From contig OX030958.1 in assembly GCA_943735955.1 (NCBI GenBank), forward strand, positions 10,715,626 through 10,779,625: a stretch of DNA of 64,000 bases, given 5' to 3'. The notes under the pieces were generated by a model. It saw only the letters and a list, made by a program, of their open reading frames with translations, was not told where the DNA came from and did no database searches. A program made the translations under genes and the position numbers. Origin of the DNA: Piscicola geometra. Taxonomy: Eukaryota; Annelida; Clitellata; Hirudinida; Piscicolidae. This document shows, one piece after another, positions 1-13,285 of this stretch (within the stretch, counting starts at the first letter, position 1; every line of letters starts with the position of its first letter).

Positions 1-123
1 AGATTTATCCAAATATAGAAGGTTAAACACGTTAATGAATGTTTTAAAATGCATTTCTTAATCTATAGCGATTTTAATAATTCAAGTGAAGATTAGTATT
101 GTAACACAACTTCTAGCACGAAC

Positions 124-3100
124 CCTCGAAAGGACGTTTATAGCTTCAAATTCGGAAAAGATGTCAGTATGCGAAGGGAAGGCTTGCGAGACGAAATAGA
201 TGAGGTGGTAGAGAAGGGGCTTCTTCTTGACGGTGTCCTTGATGTCGACCACCTTCGACAAAAAGTCCAGCGTGAAGCCACTTGCCTGACGGTGGAAGAG
301 TTTTGTCGCTAGTCGAACATTGTGCACAAGAAATGCATCTGGTAATATTTTACAAAAAAAGAATGAATATAAATACATAATAGTTTGTATTTAAGATTTT
401 ATTATTATTTTACAACTTTAGTTTTTAAGATCCAGATGGGCACATACTTACAAAAAGCAAGGCCAACCTGGGCGGAGTTGAGGCAGTTTCCGACGGCGAG
501 GAGCACCATGAGAGCGTACTTGAAAGTTTTGCAGCTCCTCAACTCCCCCATCGCCTGCCGCAGCTTCCTCAACGCATCGCATATTTCCTGCAAGGAGTGT
601 TTGTTAGAGAAGACTTGATGCAGGTGATGATTGGTCTTTCTGTTTAAAAAGAATGAAAGAATCTGTTGTGTGACGTGTGCAATTAAAATAGAAGTATTTT
701 GAGGTATTTGATTAGTTTCAAAAGCATTCATCTTCCCACCGACCGTTTCAAAATTTTCAAAATCCAGCAGGAAAAGCCATAGTTTGAGTCTGCTTCTAAT
801 TTCACTGACGTTGGAAAGAACCAAAAGGAAGTTTTCAGCGGGTCCCAAAGCCAAATTTGGCTGCGCCAGTTGAGCCTCGATCAACGCAGTCTTCTCTTCT
901 TCAGTCGGCAACAGGTTGTTAAGAATTTTCTGTTAAATAAAATAATAGCCCTATTAAATTAGCAAATGTATTTATAAAGATTAAATTTGAATTATTTTGT
1001 AGCTTGCAGAATCATCGTTTGAAATGTTATTCAAAATAAAATAAAAAAATCAAAGAAAACATGAAGTGTAGTATTTTTCCTTGACAAATATTATTAATTA
1101 AGGCTTTATTTAACGACCTTAGACATCCAAAACCTTTCAAGAAATCACATCAACCCACCTCGACAGCTTCCCTCCCCATGATGGTTTCATCCATGTTCAA
1201 GATAGCGGGTTTGAGGAGGGTGGCTTGGGGCAGGGCAGTCAGTGCAATGTTGATCAGGTTTGATCTTTTCGCCTCCAAAATTCTCAAGTCTTTTTTATTT
1301 ACCGTGCTTGGATCCTGGCGAAGAAGAGTTAATTATCTTGCTGCTTTGTGAACATAGTTGATTGCTATTTGAAAAAGTTTCAACAAAAACGAAATTCAAA
1401 ACAATTTTTTTATAAATTAAATTTAATTCATAAAATAACATGAAACAAAAGGTTAAAATTTTTGTAAACGAACTTTGAGCTGAAGTCCTGTGGTTTTGGA
1501 TTGGAAAAGCTTCGAAAATTCTTCTCTGTCGAAGGCCACTGCACCAAATTCCTTGCTGATTTTGCCCCAAACTGTTTCACTCTTGCGGCCTGAAGGAAGG
1601 TCAAATTCTGCCGCGGCTTCCTTCCAGTGCAGTCTGATTGTTTTTGTAGTCACCACCGATGAAGCTGGTCTCGTGAGAGGCGGTGGTGGTGGCTGATATG
1701 CTGCCATCATCATCGGTGGGGGTGGAGGTTTAGAAGCTGAAGTTTTTACTGACACCTGTTGAATGTTGCCATTGAAATAGTTTTAAAAGATTATTTATTG
1801 TTAAAAGAATTTTTATATAATATGACGAAGTATAAAATACATACTGCGCAATTCAAAACTTATGAACGACCTTCATCGGAGGAGGAAGAGGAGGAGGGGA
1901 AATAACTTTTTGATCTGATTTCATGGCTGCCTTCCGGTTGTTGAGGTCCAAGTAACTCACCTCATCGACCTCTGTCAGGTCTGTAAAGTCCATCTCTTGC
2001 ACCCTCAAAATCGAATCACTATTCCCGCTGCCACCAACACTGTTCGACCGCAAGTAACTGAGGCCAGAATAACCACCAGTTCCTCCGTAAAGGTTGTCGG
2101 TATTTCTTTTTTTATTAACTTTTTGCATTACTATGCTTTTCACTTCTTCCCATTTCATTTCGGCTTTCGATTTGATTATTTCTTGCTTAGGAGGTTCCGA
2201 AGGTTTTTCTTCTTCTTCTTCATCTTCTTCTGGTTTTAACTGGTGAAATGAATTGAATTTTTAATTGTTTAGCAAAAATTAATAGTTTGTTTTCTTTTAA
2301 TTTAACTAATAATTTTTTCCCAAAATTTGATATATCTCAAAAACGTTGCTATACGTTGTATATTTCATAAATTAAATAAATTTTTAGGTTTAAAAATATC
2401 TATACTTTCTTTTTCAACTTCAAAAGTATTCTTTAAAATAGTTTTTTCACTCGAAAGGATTTTTTCAATGAATTGAGACAATTCCATTCAATTATGAGAC
2501 TACCTTTAATGTGAGCTTGCTCTTATCCGAAAGATGTTGAACTTCAAATAAATGAGTGGTAGGTTAAGAAGTGAATTAATATTCTATTTATTCATGTTTT
2601 GGAAATAAATGTGTTTTTATATGAATAAATTGATTTTTTCTATAAATTAGAGTTAATGAGAATATTTATAAATTGGCCCGTAGAGTTTTACGGCCCAGAT
2701 TGGAAGATGCCGTTATTTTTTATCAAAAGTTTATTTGATCTAAGTTAATTGGAATATATAATATTATCACTGTGAAATGGTGATTATAGTTGCAAATAAT
2801 TTCAAAATTTATATAAATTTATTCCAAATCTACATTTATTTAGTTGCTTCGATTTTTTGAATTTTCATTCTTTAATTCAAAATATAGTTTTTCTCCCACC
2901 ATTTCCATAAAAGATTACGCCGTAAAACCAAACCTTTTTTGCTTTCTCTTAGTTCTTTATTCATTTCAATCTTCTTCCTTTTAAAATACGGAAAAGTATA
3001 ATGTTGATTTATTAAACAAAGTAACTAATGAAATGAATTTATCATGAAAATGCCAAGCTTGCGAAGCAATGCCACACACTTACATTTGGCTTCTCCTGCT

Positions 3101-6100
3101 CATCTCCTTGGTTAGGACGTCTATGTTGGAGTAGTATGTGCTTCTGCGGAAGGGAACCTTTGACACTATTCTCTTTCTCGTTTTTCTGTGGTGTTTGTGT
3201 ATAAAATTTTATGATTTATAAATATATAAATCTGAAATTTAATATTTAAAATGAATTTAAAAAAAGGTGAAGTAAGACGCACTAGTTTTGATTCGATTAA
3301 CAGCGAATAGTGAAATGATGAAATTTTCCGAAATTAATAGGAATATCTTAAACAAATAAGAGAGAATTTCAACAACAAAAACAAATTAAGTTCTGAACTG
3401 AAAAATTCTTCACCCTAAATCTTCTTGCGCCTCTTGTTTTTCCTGCTGCTCCTGCTGCCGCAGCAACTGTCTGATGTCTTCGTCCTTGATTGCAGTCTCG
3501 AAAGTTTTTATCTGTTCCAGAAAGTCAGGCACGCCAGCGTTGTAGTTTGTCTTGGCCCAGAACACCTGTGACGGTTGGCGAAGAATGTTTTGGAGAAATG
3601 CCTGCCGCTAAATAAAAAAAGAATGTTAAAAACTATTTTGTTCATTAAAATGATTTGCAACGGCGTCCCTTGATTATAGTTTTACTTCTTAGTCGGCAAC
3701 TAGGCAAATAGTTATTATTCCAAGTCGCACTTTCTCAATTGCAAGTTCGTGGAGGGCATCGATGACGTTGTAGAAGTTGTCCAGGTCAGGAATGCCTTCG
3801 ATGGTCTTGTTGATCAGCAGCATGGCGTACAACCCTGATGGTTGCGTCATTGTGGGAACGATGGTGGAAATGAATAAGATGCAAGAATGGTGATGGAGGA
3901 TCTTGGTTGAGGAGAGTGATGAAAGAATTATAAACCAAGTGATGAACGTGTGATGAAAATGTCGGTACTAAAAAGTCTGTAGAATTTTTTTACAAAGTTT
4001 TTATAAATAAATTTGAATTTTTTAATAAAGGTAAAATTAAAACAAAACGCTAATTAAAGAAGTGAAGACAAACACTCGAACCTGCACCCGCCCATTGGCA
4101 AGAGTCTTTGTTGGCAGAACGTTGCAGGAGGTTCATGAGGATGTGGAAGGGTTTGGTGCCTGATGGAGGGAATGAGAGAAAAAGAAGGGTGAGTGGATGG
4201 GTGAGTAGGTGAGTGGATGGGTGTATGTAAAGACGAGTGAAGAGTAGATTTCAGGGTGGATCAGCAGATAAACAAATTGCGTTTTCTTGAAACTAATTAA
4301 TTAATTAAACTAAAAATAAAATAATAAAATTTACAAAAATAATCGACGCAAAGACACGAATTCCCAAATCGTCCAACAACCTCTTCTCACCCTTAGCTTT
4401 ACTGACTGAGTTGACGGCCTGCACGAAGAGGAAAGAGTTACATTCACTGTGGCAGACGAACATCAGCAACAACCTCAACACCGTCTTCACCACTTGCACC
4501 GACTGTCGTGTGGGAAATCCTTGTTGAGTTTAAACTGTGCAGATGAATGTTGTTGTTGAGTTGAAGCTCTCTTGTGACTGAATAAGCTTTGTTATTATTT
4601 TTAAAAGATCGGACAGAATTGAATTTATAAATAAAAAGTAAAGGGATACGGCTGAAAGAAAGACATAAAAAGAGCGTGATACATGAAAAAAAAGTAAATT
4701 ACAAATGTTCTTGAAACTTTTTAATATATATAATTACGTTAAAATACATACTGTAAGAAATTGAGAGTTCAAAATGACTTGGAAAAAATCAACAGCAAAA
4801 AAATAAAAATTCTCCAAGAACCTCAAAGAATGTATTCACGGATGTGGAAATAACAATTGTAGTAAGGTTTTTAAAAGACAGAAACAGTTTTTAGTTCGAA
4901 AAAACAAAATAAACACAAAAAATCAAAACTTTTTTTTAATTAAAAAGAGGGTTTCCATGCCTTTTTCAGGTTTTAAATTAATTGGAAAAGATTGCAAATT
5001 AGCAGAGGCGCATTAAAAACTAATGAAAAGCTTGCTTTATAAAAATTCTAACAAAGAAGCTTTTTTTGGATATAGTTTGCCTTAACTCCTAAAGAGCAAC
5101 AAAGGAACAAGAAAATGATCTGAGGTGGATATTAATCTAATTAAGGCACGAATTCATTGATCCGACTTAATTAAACATGAAGGTTCAATATTCTAAAAAT
5201 ACGTGAATCAAACAGAAATAAACTGGATCAAAGTTCAAATGGATCAAATGAAATAAATTGCCAGTATGTTTGAAGCATGCGCACAAACATTCGAAGCGAT
5301 GCACGCGTAGAGCCACTGGATCACTGAGTTGACTGAGACCACTCCGTTCATTCCGTCCACGTGCAACATCAGCTGACCCACTCCTGTTGGGAGGGAGTAA
5401 AGAAGGAAACAGTGAGGTGGACGAAGGAGTAGAAAAAGAATAAAATTTAAGGGATATTGGAGTATTTGAATTGAATAGTTATGATTTTATTTGATTAGTA
5501 AGTAAAGGATTAGGAAAAATCGAAAAAGGACATTTTAAATGAAAGATTGTTTGACATTATTTTAGGTGCATAGAACTTTTTGAACTGTAGTGATTGAGGA
5601 ATGAGATTGGCGCCGAGGCTGCTTTATTCATAGTAGGGTTTTGTTAAACTGAGTGAATCTTGAAAGATCTTTTTAATAGATAAATTCCATAAAACTCAAA
5701 AGAGAAAAAAAAGTAATAAAAGAGTTTTATTTTATTTGCAACTATAATAATAATTGTTTTATATGTTTGCTTTCTTGAATTATATCTTATTATATTGTAG
5801 CTTTTAAAATGTAACTTTGAATTATTCAAAATGCCAAGAGTAGTTTTATTTCTTTTATGTGGAAATGTATTTCAACAAATGAGCAATTTTATGGACATTC
5901 GACGATAAATTACTTTTTAATAGCTCATTATACGTTTTAACAACCATATTATACCTTGGAAAGCAATTAATTTAACTTCTGAACTCGCTTATTTTTATTT
6001 TCACCTCTAATTATTTTTTTCTAGAACTCTATAAAATCAAGTTTTTGCACCACTGTTATTTTTGTTCCCTTGTAGCTTTAACATCAGTCCAAAACAATTA

Positions 6101-9100
6101 CTACAAAATCTTATTCTTCCATCCTAGCTTCATCGCAAGTCAGTAATAAATATTTTTTGATCATATAACAAACAAATCTTTTATATACCCTGATGTAAGT
6201 TTAAACTAGTTGTAATTATGTGAGGTTGAAAAGGCAATCAAAAGACAAATCAAATCTTCATAAAACAACCATCGAATCCTTTCAATCAGGAACTTTCGAT
6301 CTAACTTTTAACTTGTCTAACCTCTGAGGACATAGCAGACGTAAGTGAAGTTGGAGCAGTGGTCTTGAGCAATCTCCACCAAGGTCACGAGTCCTTCGCT
6401 GTGCACAAACTCCTTGATGCACTCCGGCTGGTTCTGAAGCGAAATATTTAACATAATGAATAGGAATAAATTTGAGTTTTTATGTAAAATATATCTATAA
6501 AACAAACATTAATTTTCATTAGTTTCTTCTATGTATGAATAAAAATAAAAGGCAATGTGAGCTGAACGGGATCCACAAGCCACCTTGAAGATCTTCTTCA
6601 GCGAGAACAACACTTTGCGAACCTCCTTCCCTTCGACCAGTTGATCTGGAAGGAGGTCATAGGCTTGGTGACAGTGTTTCAGGCTATCTTGCAAAGTTCC
6701 GTCAAGTTTCATATTCATTAGTATTATTAAGAATATTTAATATTTGAAATATTCAAGAGCTGTTCTTCCTTCCACGCTTCACCAACCTATGAATGAGTGT
6801 ACTTTTGAAGCTGTTCTGATTGCGTCATCAGAAACGTCACCATCATCATCATCATCATCATCATCAGTTCTAGACTGGAGTTTCAGACAGTCTATGTCGA
6901 TGTTGTTTTCGTTTTTGTTTTTCTTGATTCTGTGGTACAACCTCACAGCGCATTCTTCCAGCTGAACGGGATATGATGCTTGTATTACCACAATATAAAG
7001 TCAGTATTCTTTCATCATGTTCTAGAGATTTATTACATTTCTAAGATGTATTGATGTTCTTGAATTTGGGGAAAGAGCGCTATAGAAATTGATTTGATTG
7101 ATTGATTGGTTGATTGATCAAACTTTTTAAACAACGTGCTTTTTTATGTATTCATAGTAAAAAAGAAACAATAAAACAGTTTTTCTTAGTTTTTCAAAAC
7201 TGTTTTCATTTATTAAAAGACCATAATTCACTTATAATTAACTAATTACTTTAAATGAGGCCTAGTTAAAATGAGCTAAAAGCATTCTTACATGCACATA
7301 ATGGATCTTGTGTCAAAATGTTCAACATGCTATAAATTGTACGTTGAAATTCTAATATTAAGAAAATATTAGAATTGCAATCAGTGCTTTCAAAGTCTTC
7401 AATATCTACTTGTGCTAATTCATAAAATAAATTTAAAATAATTCAATGGTAAGCATTTGAAAATCTCGCAGCAAGTTATCAGCTTTCAAATCGCATTTTA
7501 GGCGCTTGTAATACAATACTTTCAAACTTTTCGATGAACAGCTTTAAAAACAGAACTTCAATAATAATACGAAGATGGCCTTACTGATAAGATGGAAAAA
7601 ATAGAAAAAAGAGTAAGATAAAATATTCAATAAGATTAATGAACAACCAATAATAAGATAGGTAAAAATTATTACGTCATTATCCTTTTTTAGTAATTTA
7701 TTAAAATGAACTATTAACGTATGCAGGAACACTTTACGAACCTTTCTGACGTCCACCTTCACAAACTCCAGAGCTTCTCTGACGCTCTCGAAGCCAGTAA
7801 ACTTCTGTTCTTTCTTCAGTCTAGCCAGAACCCTTCTGTACCTCCGCGACCCTTCCTCCATCTGACACTTGAACACCAACCGACCAATGCTCAACTTGCC
7901 TTCCCTGAGGACCTCCTTCTCCAGGATATCAACCACTTCATCCACTTCTTCCATGTTCACAACTTCTTCCTCTTCCTCTTCTCCATGACTAACATCACTT
8001 GAGACTTCTCGCAAGGTTTGTTTCATGAAGGGATTAGTGGTGATGCTGCTTTTCTTGCTTATCAACTTGACAACGTTGGCATTCGTGACTGGCTCCTCGT
8101 CCAGAAGGTCATCAATGTCCATTGCAGGCTCCACAAACGAATCGTCCACCCAGCTACTCACCTGCACGGCATCTTCTTCCTCCCCCACCCCTCCTCCACC
8201 ACTACCTCCACCTCCACCTCCCTCATTGAAGCTCAAGAGACTGTCGATGTCTTTGAGACTGCCAATGAAGGCCCCCTCCTTGCTGCTCACAAGACTCATC
8301 AGGTTTGGAAAACTGTCTTTACGTTGAAGAAGTGGAGAGGGTTGTGTGGTGGTTGAGGTGGCTAAAAGTGGAGTGGTGTTGTTGTTTGTGTTGTTGTTGA
8401 GGGTTGATGCGGCATCGGTGCAATGGGTGTCATTGATGTTGTCATCTTTTTTGTAAAGAACTAGTGAGATGTTGTTGGCTTCTTTGAGAATTTTGTCGTT
8501 GGTGTTCTGTTTTATGTTTCTAACACTGTCATAAATTGTAGTCTTTTTCTGGTTGTTGATCGTAACATCGCCCCTGTTAGTTCCATCACACGAATTACCA
8601 TCAATTTTGCTTTTCATAAAACTATCAGATGTATTTGTGCTGATTGGAACAAGGTTTTTGTTTGACCTAGCATTGAAGTTATCTTTCACAGATCTTGCAT
8701 TGTCACCTCCTTTAATGGGGCAGTCTTCATCTTTCGTTTCATTTTGAAGTTCATTTTTCAGAGTGCTTCGTCGCTTTCTCCACTCTTGGTCGTCGTCATC
8801 GTCCTTGTACTCTGGCAGTTGGAACTTGCGGAGTTTTATCTTCTCCTGCTGCTGTTCCTTCCAACTTCGAACTTTCTGGAGACTTTCCTGCAGCGTGAGA
8901 CTGCTGTTCACGGGCCGTTTGCTTAGGTCGATGCTTTCTTTCGCCTTGCGGTCCACGAATGAACTCTGTTTCGGCAGGTAGTCTTCATTGGGGGCTTTTT
9001 CGTTGTTGATTTGTTCGATGTTATTTTCATTTCGTGTGGGAGTAGGAGAGGTAGATGTGTTGTTGCAATTGTTTATTTGGAATCCTCTTTTTTTAGGAAC

Positions 9101-12100
9101 AAACCCTGACTGTTTTGGCAGTGTGGGCTTCACAGCAGCTATTCCATTACTATTGTTAAGGCTTGTTTTATTATTTGTATTATTTTCAAACTTTACATTA
9201 TTTACATTACTTTGTCTATAATTATTCGTTGCTGCACCTGCAAACAAAATATCATTTGTATTCAAAAATAAAACCAAATTTTTGACCATTTAGAAAATAT
9301 ATAAGTTGCCAGTATTTGAAAAGTTATAAAGTCTTTGAAGATGGTATTAAGCAATGGAAGCAGGTATGCGTGGTGGAATGGTTGCTTCGAAAACAAGAAA
9401 CCAATACTATAAATAACTTAATGCTTCTAGATTTGTTTAATGTGCCAAATCATCCTAAATTAGCATCTTCTGAGAAATATTTATTTGTTTTATTTCTTGT
9501 TAATCCACTCATTAAAACCTTCATATCGCTGATTGTATGCATTTGAAAATCGCTCGAAATTGAGGAAAAATTCTTCTTTGAAGTGAAAACTTGTAATTTA
9601 ATTTGTTCTCGTTAATAAATAAATCTAACTTATTTTAATGTAAATCCTTTAAAAGCTAGTTCATTTTTTCAAAGATTTGATTTAATTTTTCTTGCTTTAA
9701 TGAATATAGTTTAGTTTAGGGAGTTAAAAACCACGCAGGTTTTTGACCTCTATAATGGTTATAAAAATAAAAATAAATGAATAAATAAATGAATATATTC
9801 ATATGCATGTACATATACATATGCATATACATATACATATGCATGTATATATATACATACATACACATATAGTTATATATACTGGACTTCCCTTTGCCCT
9901 TTAGCAGCATTGTTTTGAGGATTTTAGAACAAATATTAAAATGTAATTATTTCCCATGTTTGAAAAAAAAGTAAAAAGTTCAGAATGATCAAAAATTACA
10001 AAATAAAAGTTCAATGTAAGACTATTCTTGCATTTTAATAATGTTATCTATAATATTATAATATAATAATACCTGTAAATTCTCCTTCGTCTGTCTGCGC
10101 ATCCCTGCTCACAAGCTGCAAAGGAATAAGAATTGAGTGATGAAGGCATTTCAACTAGAGTTCAAACCGCGCGGTGAAAAGCATGAAAACACAGCTAATT
10201 TTTTATAGAAGTGCAACTCAAACGAGATTTATACTGCAATTAGTGGAAAAGCAAATAATATAATTCATGAGCGAATAATCTGAAGTGTATTTAAATAACT
10301 AAACCAGTTTTTTCCGACTCGTTCCAGTGACGGGAACTTTGATAGACAACGTGAGAGCGGTGGTGGCGTGTGTGGATGCAGTGGTGACCGCATCGGGTGA
10401 AGTGGCTCTGGTGGTGAGGTGTTTGAAGGTATCATCATCATCATCAAGGAGAGCACTTGTGGCGGTGCTGGATGGAGAGTTCAAGCGGTGGTAGGAGGAG
10501 GGTGGAGTGGGCGATAGAGGTGGCCTGAGGTTGGAGTAGGAAATGCCGAAAGAGGGAGGAGGTTTGGAGCTGAAGACTGAAGAAGATGACGGAAGAAATC
10601 TGCAGTTGTCCAAAGAAATAATTCAACAAATTATAACAAAGCTTTGTGGAAGAAATGGGAAAAAACATTGTAATTTAAATTTTTTAATATTTTTATAGAT
10701 CGTGTGCCGTTTTCTAGCATATTTTAAACCTGCTATTTAATTTTAATGATTTAGTAATAAAGTTATATATAACATATCTAAACATTCATCATAAAAAGTT
10801 TGATATAATGTAGTCTATATGCAGAATATCAAGGCCATGTAGATAAAACACAAATCTGATGTTCCACCTTGAAGCTCTTTTTGGGAGTCTTGATGAAGAG
10901 GAAGAAGAAGAAGAAGGAGAAGAAGAGAGGAAGGGGGAATTTAACACTCTGTTAGTTCTGTTGCTGTTGTAACTGCTGGTGTTGTTGTAGTTGTTGTTGC
11001 TGTTGAGGGTGCTTCTCGTGTAGGCAGAAGATGCTGCTGATATTGAAGATCTACGGAAATCATTGGGTGTCGAGGATCGACTTGGACTCTCCTGTGGTGA
11101 TGATGATGATCGTGGTGATGATGATGTTGGTTAAGGTGTTTCGATGATAATGATAGTAGCTTGAAATGTATAGGATACGAAAAAAATAATTTTAAAATGT
11201 TTTTTTTTTTGAAAATAGGAATTAATGTAAGTAAAAATAAAAATGACTTGTATGATTATTGTAGCGTATAAACCGTTATACACTCGACTACCCGTTCATC
11301 CATATATTTCAGCTAGGTGCAATAATTGTATTAATTCTAAATGTTGAAAGAAAAGCTTTAAAAGTATAAAAACAAAATTTAATTATAAATATAACGATAA
11401 AAGCGTTAACTAAAAAATTTTCTCTCATTCAAAAAATGGCTTCTCAAAGTGATAAATTGTGAATTTGGAAATAACTTCTTTAGGGCGGACGTTTCAACTT
11501 TTTAATTTTCTATTGCTTTTGTCTTTTCAGTTTCTTCTTTAAATATGTTTTTCCTATATAAATTTTATAAATAATGTTATTTTATTTTGCAAACTTACTT
11601 TATTTACCATCTTAAACTTGATGGGTAATCTTGTCTGTTTCTTATCATATCACATTTAAATAAAGGAATTAATCCATCTAGTGAATAATAACGTTATCAA
11701 TTATAATTTTTATAGGTTATAAAACGTGTTAATAAACCACTGACTTCTCTCGACAGAAACCTGCCATACCTTGAACTCATCACGCCTCAGTTTTTCCTGT
11801 TGGAATGAAAAGTTGTTCAGATGCATTATTTCAGAAAATATCTTTATAAATATTTGTTTTTGCTATTCCACTTTTATATACATATGTGTATTTGTGTTTT
11901 ATTATTTTTTTATTTTCTTTTGTTTGAGCGTGTGTGTAGGTGTTTTAAAAAAAGTAGAAGTGAGGTTTTCTTAAGTATTTCTTGGTATTGGTTCAGGGAA
12001 TCGGTGGATGAATGTTACATATTGGAAACAGTACAGCACAGCAGAGAAGATACTTTGGCAGTATTTAATGTTTGAAGTTTCAAAATTTAACGTCAGTTTC

Positions 12101-12821
12101 AAAGAAGTTTGAAATAATTTTCATGCAGTATTTTTTGTTTATAGAAAAACATAAATAAATCTTAAATAAAATTTTTCAGTTTAAATGGTTAATCAAATTT
12201 GATTTTGATTTTTGAAATTAAATAATTAAAATGATCTTTTTCTTCTTTTGTATATGTATTTCTTTATTCTTCTTTAAAGGCTCCACATAAACTTACATGT
12301 TAACATGCCATAAAGAAAGCAACTGTTGAAGTTAATTTCTATTTAATTTTGAGATAAGACGCTCCTCTGGTATTCGAGGCAGGCGATAGATCCAAGGATT
12401 TACAGGAAAGTTGTTAAGGAGCCAGAAGAATTTTAAGAGTTTAGGGAAGGAACGCATTATACAGTTTCAAACAGCATTATGATACTTTTCAAGTATGCAC
12501 CTTTAGTTTTGAGTTTTTGATATTTACCGTGAATTATGATAGCTTAGAGGTTTGCTTTGAAGTTCCACGAAAACTTTAATGTTCGCATTCAGCTGTTATG
12601 TGTTTACTTCGAAATTTAAAATGTTGTATGCTTATGTTTTCATACTAAGATAAAGAAATGAAGCTCCCCATGTAATTCTCAATTTAAAAACTCAACAATT
12701 AGAAGCAATTTTATTTTCTACAAAATCCTACCGACCAAGCAAGAAGGGTTATTATCCACAAATTTCTTGTAATCCTCGCTCTGAGCAATATAATTGGCAT
12801 AGGAATGTTGCCGTGGTTCAA
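124..12821 (-). CDS. FHOD: FHOD-family formin (multi-exon, C-terminus beyond the left edge)
   Basis: Formin of the FHOD class, an actin nucleator and bundler acting in stress fibres and sarcomeres (family knowledge). Seen, in transcript order: exons 12736-12821, 11770-11796 (27 nt), 10868-11091, 10305-10599, 10073-10115, 7742-9237 (long, Asn/Ser/Asp-rich), 6787-6961, 6584-6645, 6322-6433, 5289-5383, 4391-4502, 4082-4159, 3731-3834, 3414-3607, 3084-3185, 1871-2239, 1474-1755, 1159-1314, 744-929, 468-587, 124-285. Exons 6787 to 3414 give the armadillo-type FH3 region (KEFVHSEGL, GQLMLHVDGMNGVV, LLINKTIEGIPDLDNFYNV). Exons 1871 and 1474 give the proline-rich FH1 and the FH2 start. Exons 1159-124 give FH2 (KRSNLINIALT, LPTEEEK, LGPAENFLLVLSNVSEIRSR, LLAVGNCLNSAQ, VVDIKDTVKKKPLLYHL). 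Reading phase is continuous except around 3084-3185, where an extra exon (perhaps near 2511-2545) may be missing. The usual N-terminal GBD was not found. A (CAT)n run at about 6838-6866 encodes poly-Asp. The first exon is not located. The FH2/FH3 assignment is firm; the N-terminal exons rest on phase and splice sites. Confidence 0.9.
7050..7122 (+). repeat. Possible SINE/LINE 3' tail with TGAT-type simple repeat
   Basis: In a FHOD intron, the stretch around AAAGAGCGCTATAGAAATTG is followed by ATTTGATTGATTGATTGG-type repeats. A GCGCTATA(T)AAAT motif followed by a short tandem repeat is the known 3' tail form of L2-like LINEs and the SINEs that share their tail. No further body of an element could be recognised upstream, so this could be a truncated copy or a chance match. 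Confidence 0.35.
9776..9886. repeat. ATGCAT/ACATAT microsatellite
   Basis: An imperfect simple repeat of ATGCATATAC and ATACATAC units preceded by AAATAAATGAATA runs. It lies in a FHOD intron between the exons at 7742-9237 and 10073-10115. It produces a spurious Tyr/Met-rich ORF on the minus strand. Confidence 0.8.
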
Positions 12822-12904
12822 CTGTGTTTGTAAACAAGCGAGGAACGAAATTATTCCATGGAAGGTTCACTCAGAAGTTTATATTGTTATGTAGTCTATA
12901 TATG

Positions 12905-13285
12905 CTCCAGCCCGATTAGGAATACGCCTGCGCAAACTAGCAACTTTTTATTGGTTTTCTTTTTCTGAGATTCTTAGGTTTAGGATAACACAAATAAATT
13001 TATCCTAAGTCAATTTAATTTTATGAAATTATATTAAATTCAAAAATGAATATTAACCAAAGTAACAATATAAATTATGAAAAACTTATTCAAGAAGAAG
13101 AATTTTGAAAACAATGTAGTGTAGAAAAATGGTTTTTGCTTGTTCATATTTTGGCAAATTTTGTAGACTTTCAATTATGGAAACGAATCAGCAATTTTGT
13201 TCCTCATTTTCGGATTTCACTTCAACTCTAGATTCGAAAAAAACTCGCTAGATCGCTCTGGCGCATTCTTATACGGGGCGTATTT
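12905..13285. mobile_element. Candidate MITE with imperfect terminal inverted repeats
   Basis: About 30 bases at 12920-12950 (core AATACGCCTGCGC then ACTAGCAACTTTTT) match the reverse complement of about 30 bases at 13240-13275 (core AATGCGCCAGAGCGATCTAGCGAG) at roughly 22 of 30 positions, with further similarity outward (CAGCCCG against CGCCCCG). The roughly 300 bases between are AT-rich and non-coding. Short length, inverted ends and lack of coding capacity suggest a non-autonomous DNA element. Target-site duplications were not resolved. Confidence 0.4.

Noticed and set aside
286..341. Extending the leftmost FHOD exon to an acceptor near 335 (DAFLVHNVRLATKLFHRQ)
   Set aside because: It would add about 18 residues inside FH2. 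The acceptor at 286 joins NCLNSAQ to ASGFTLDFL exactly as in the family.
8018..8356. Plus-strand ORFs overlapping the long FHOD exon
   Set aside because: Antisense shadows of the 498-codon minus-strand exon, whose phases link to flanking FHOD exons.
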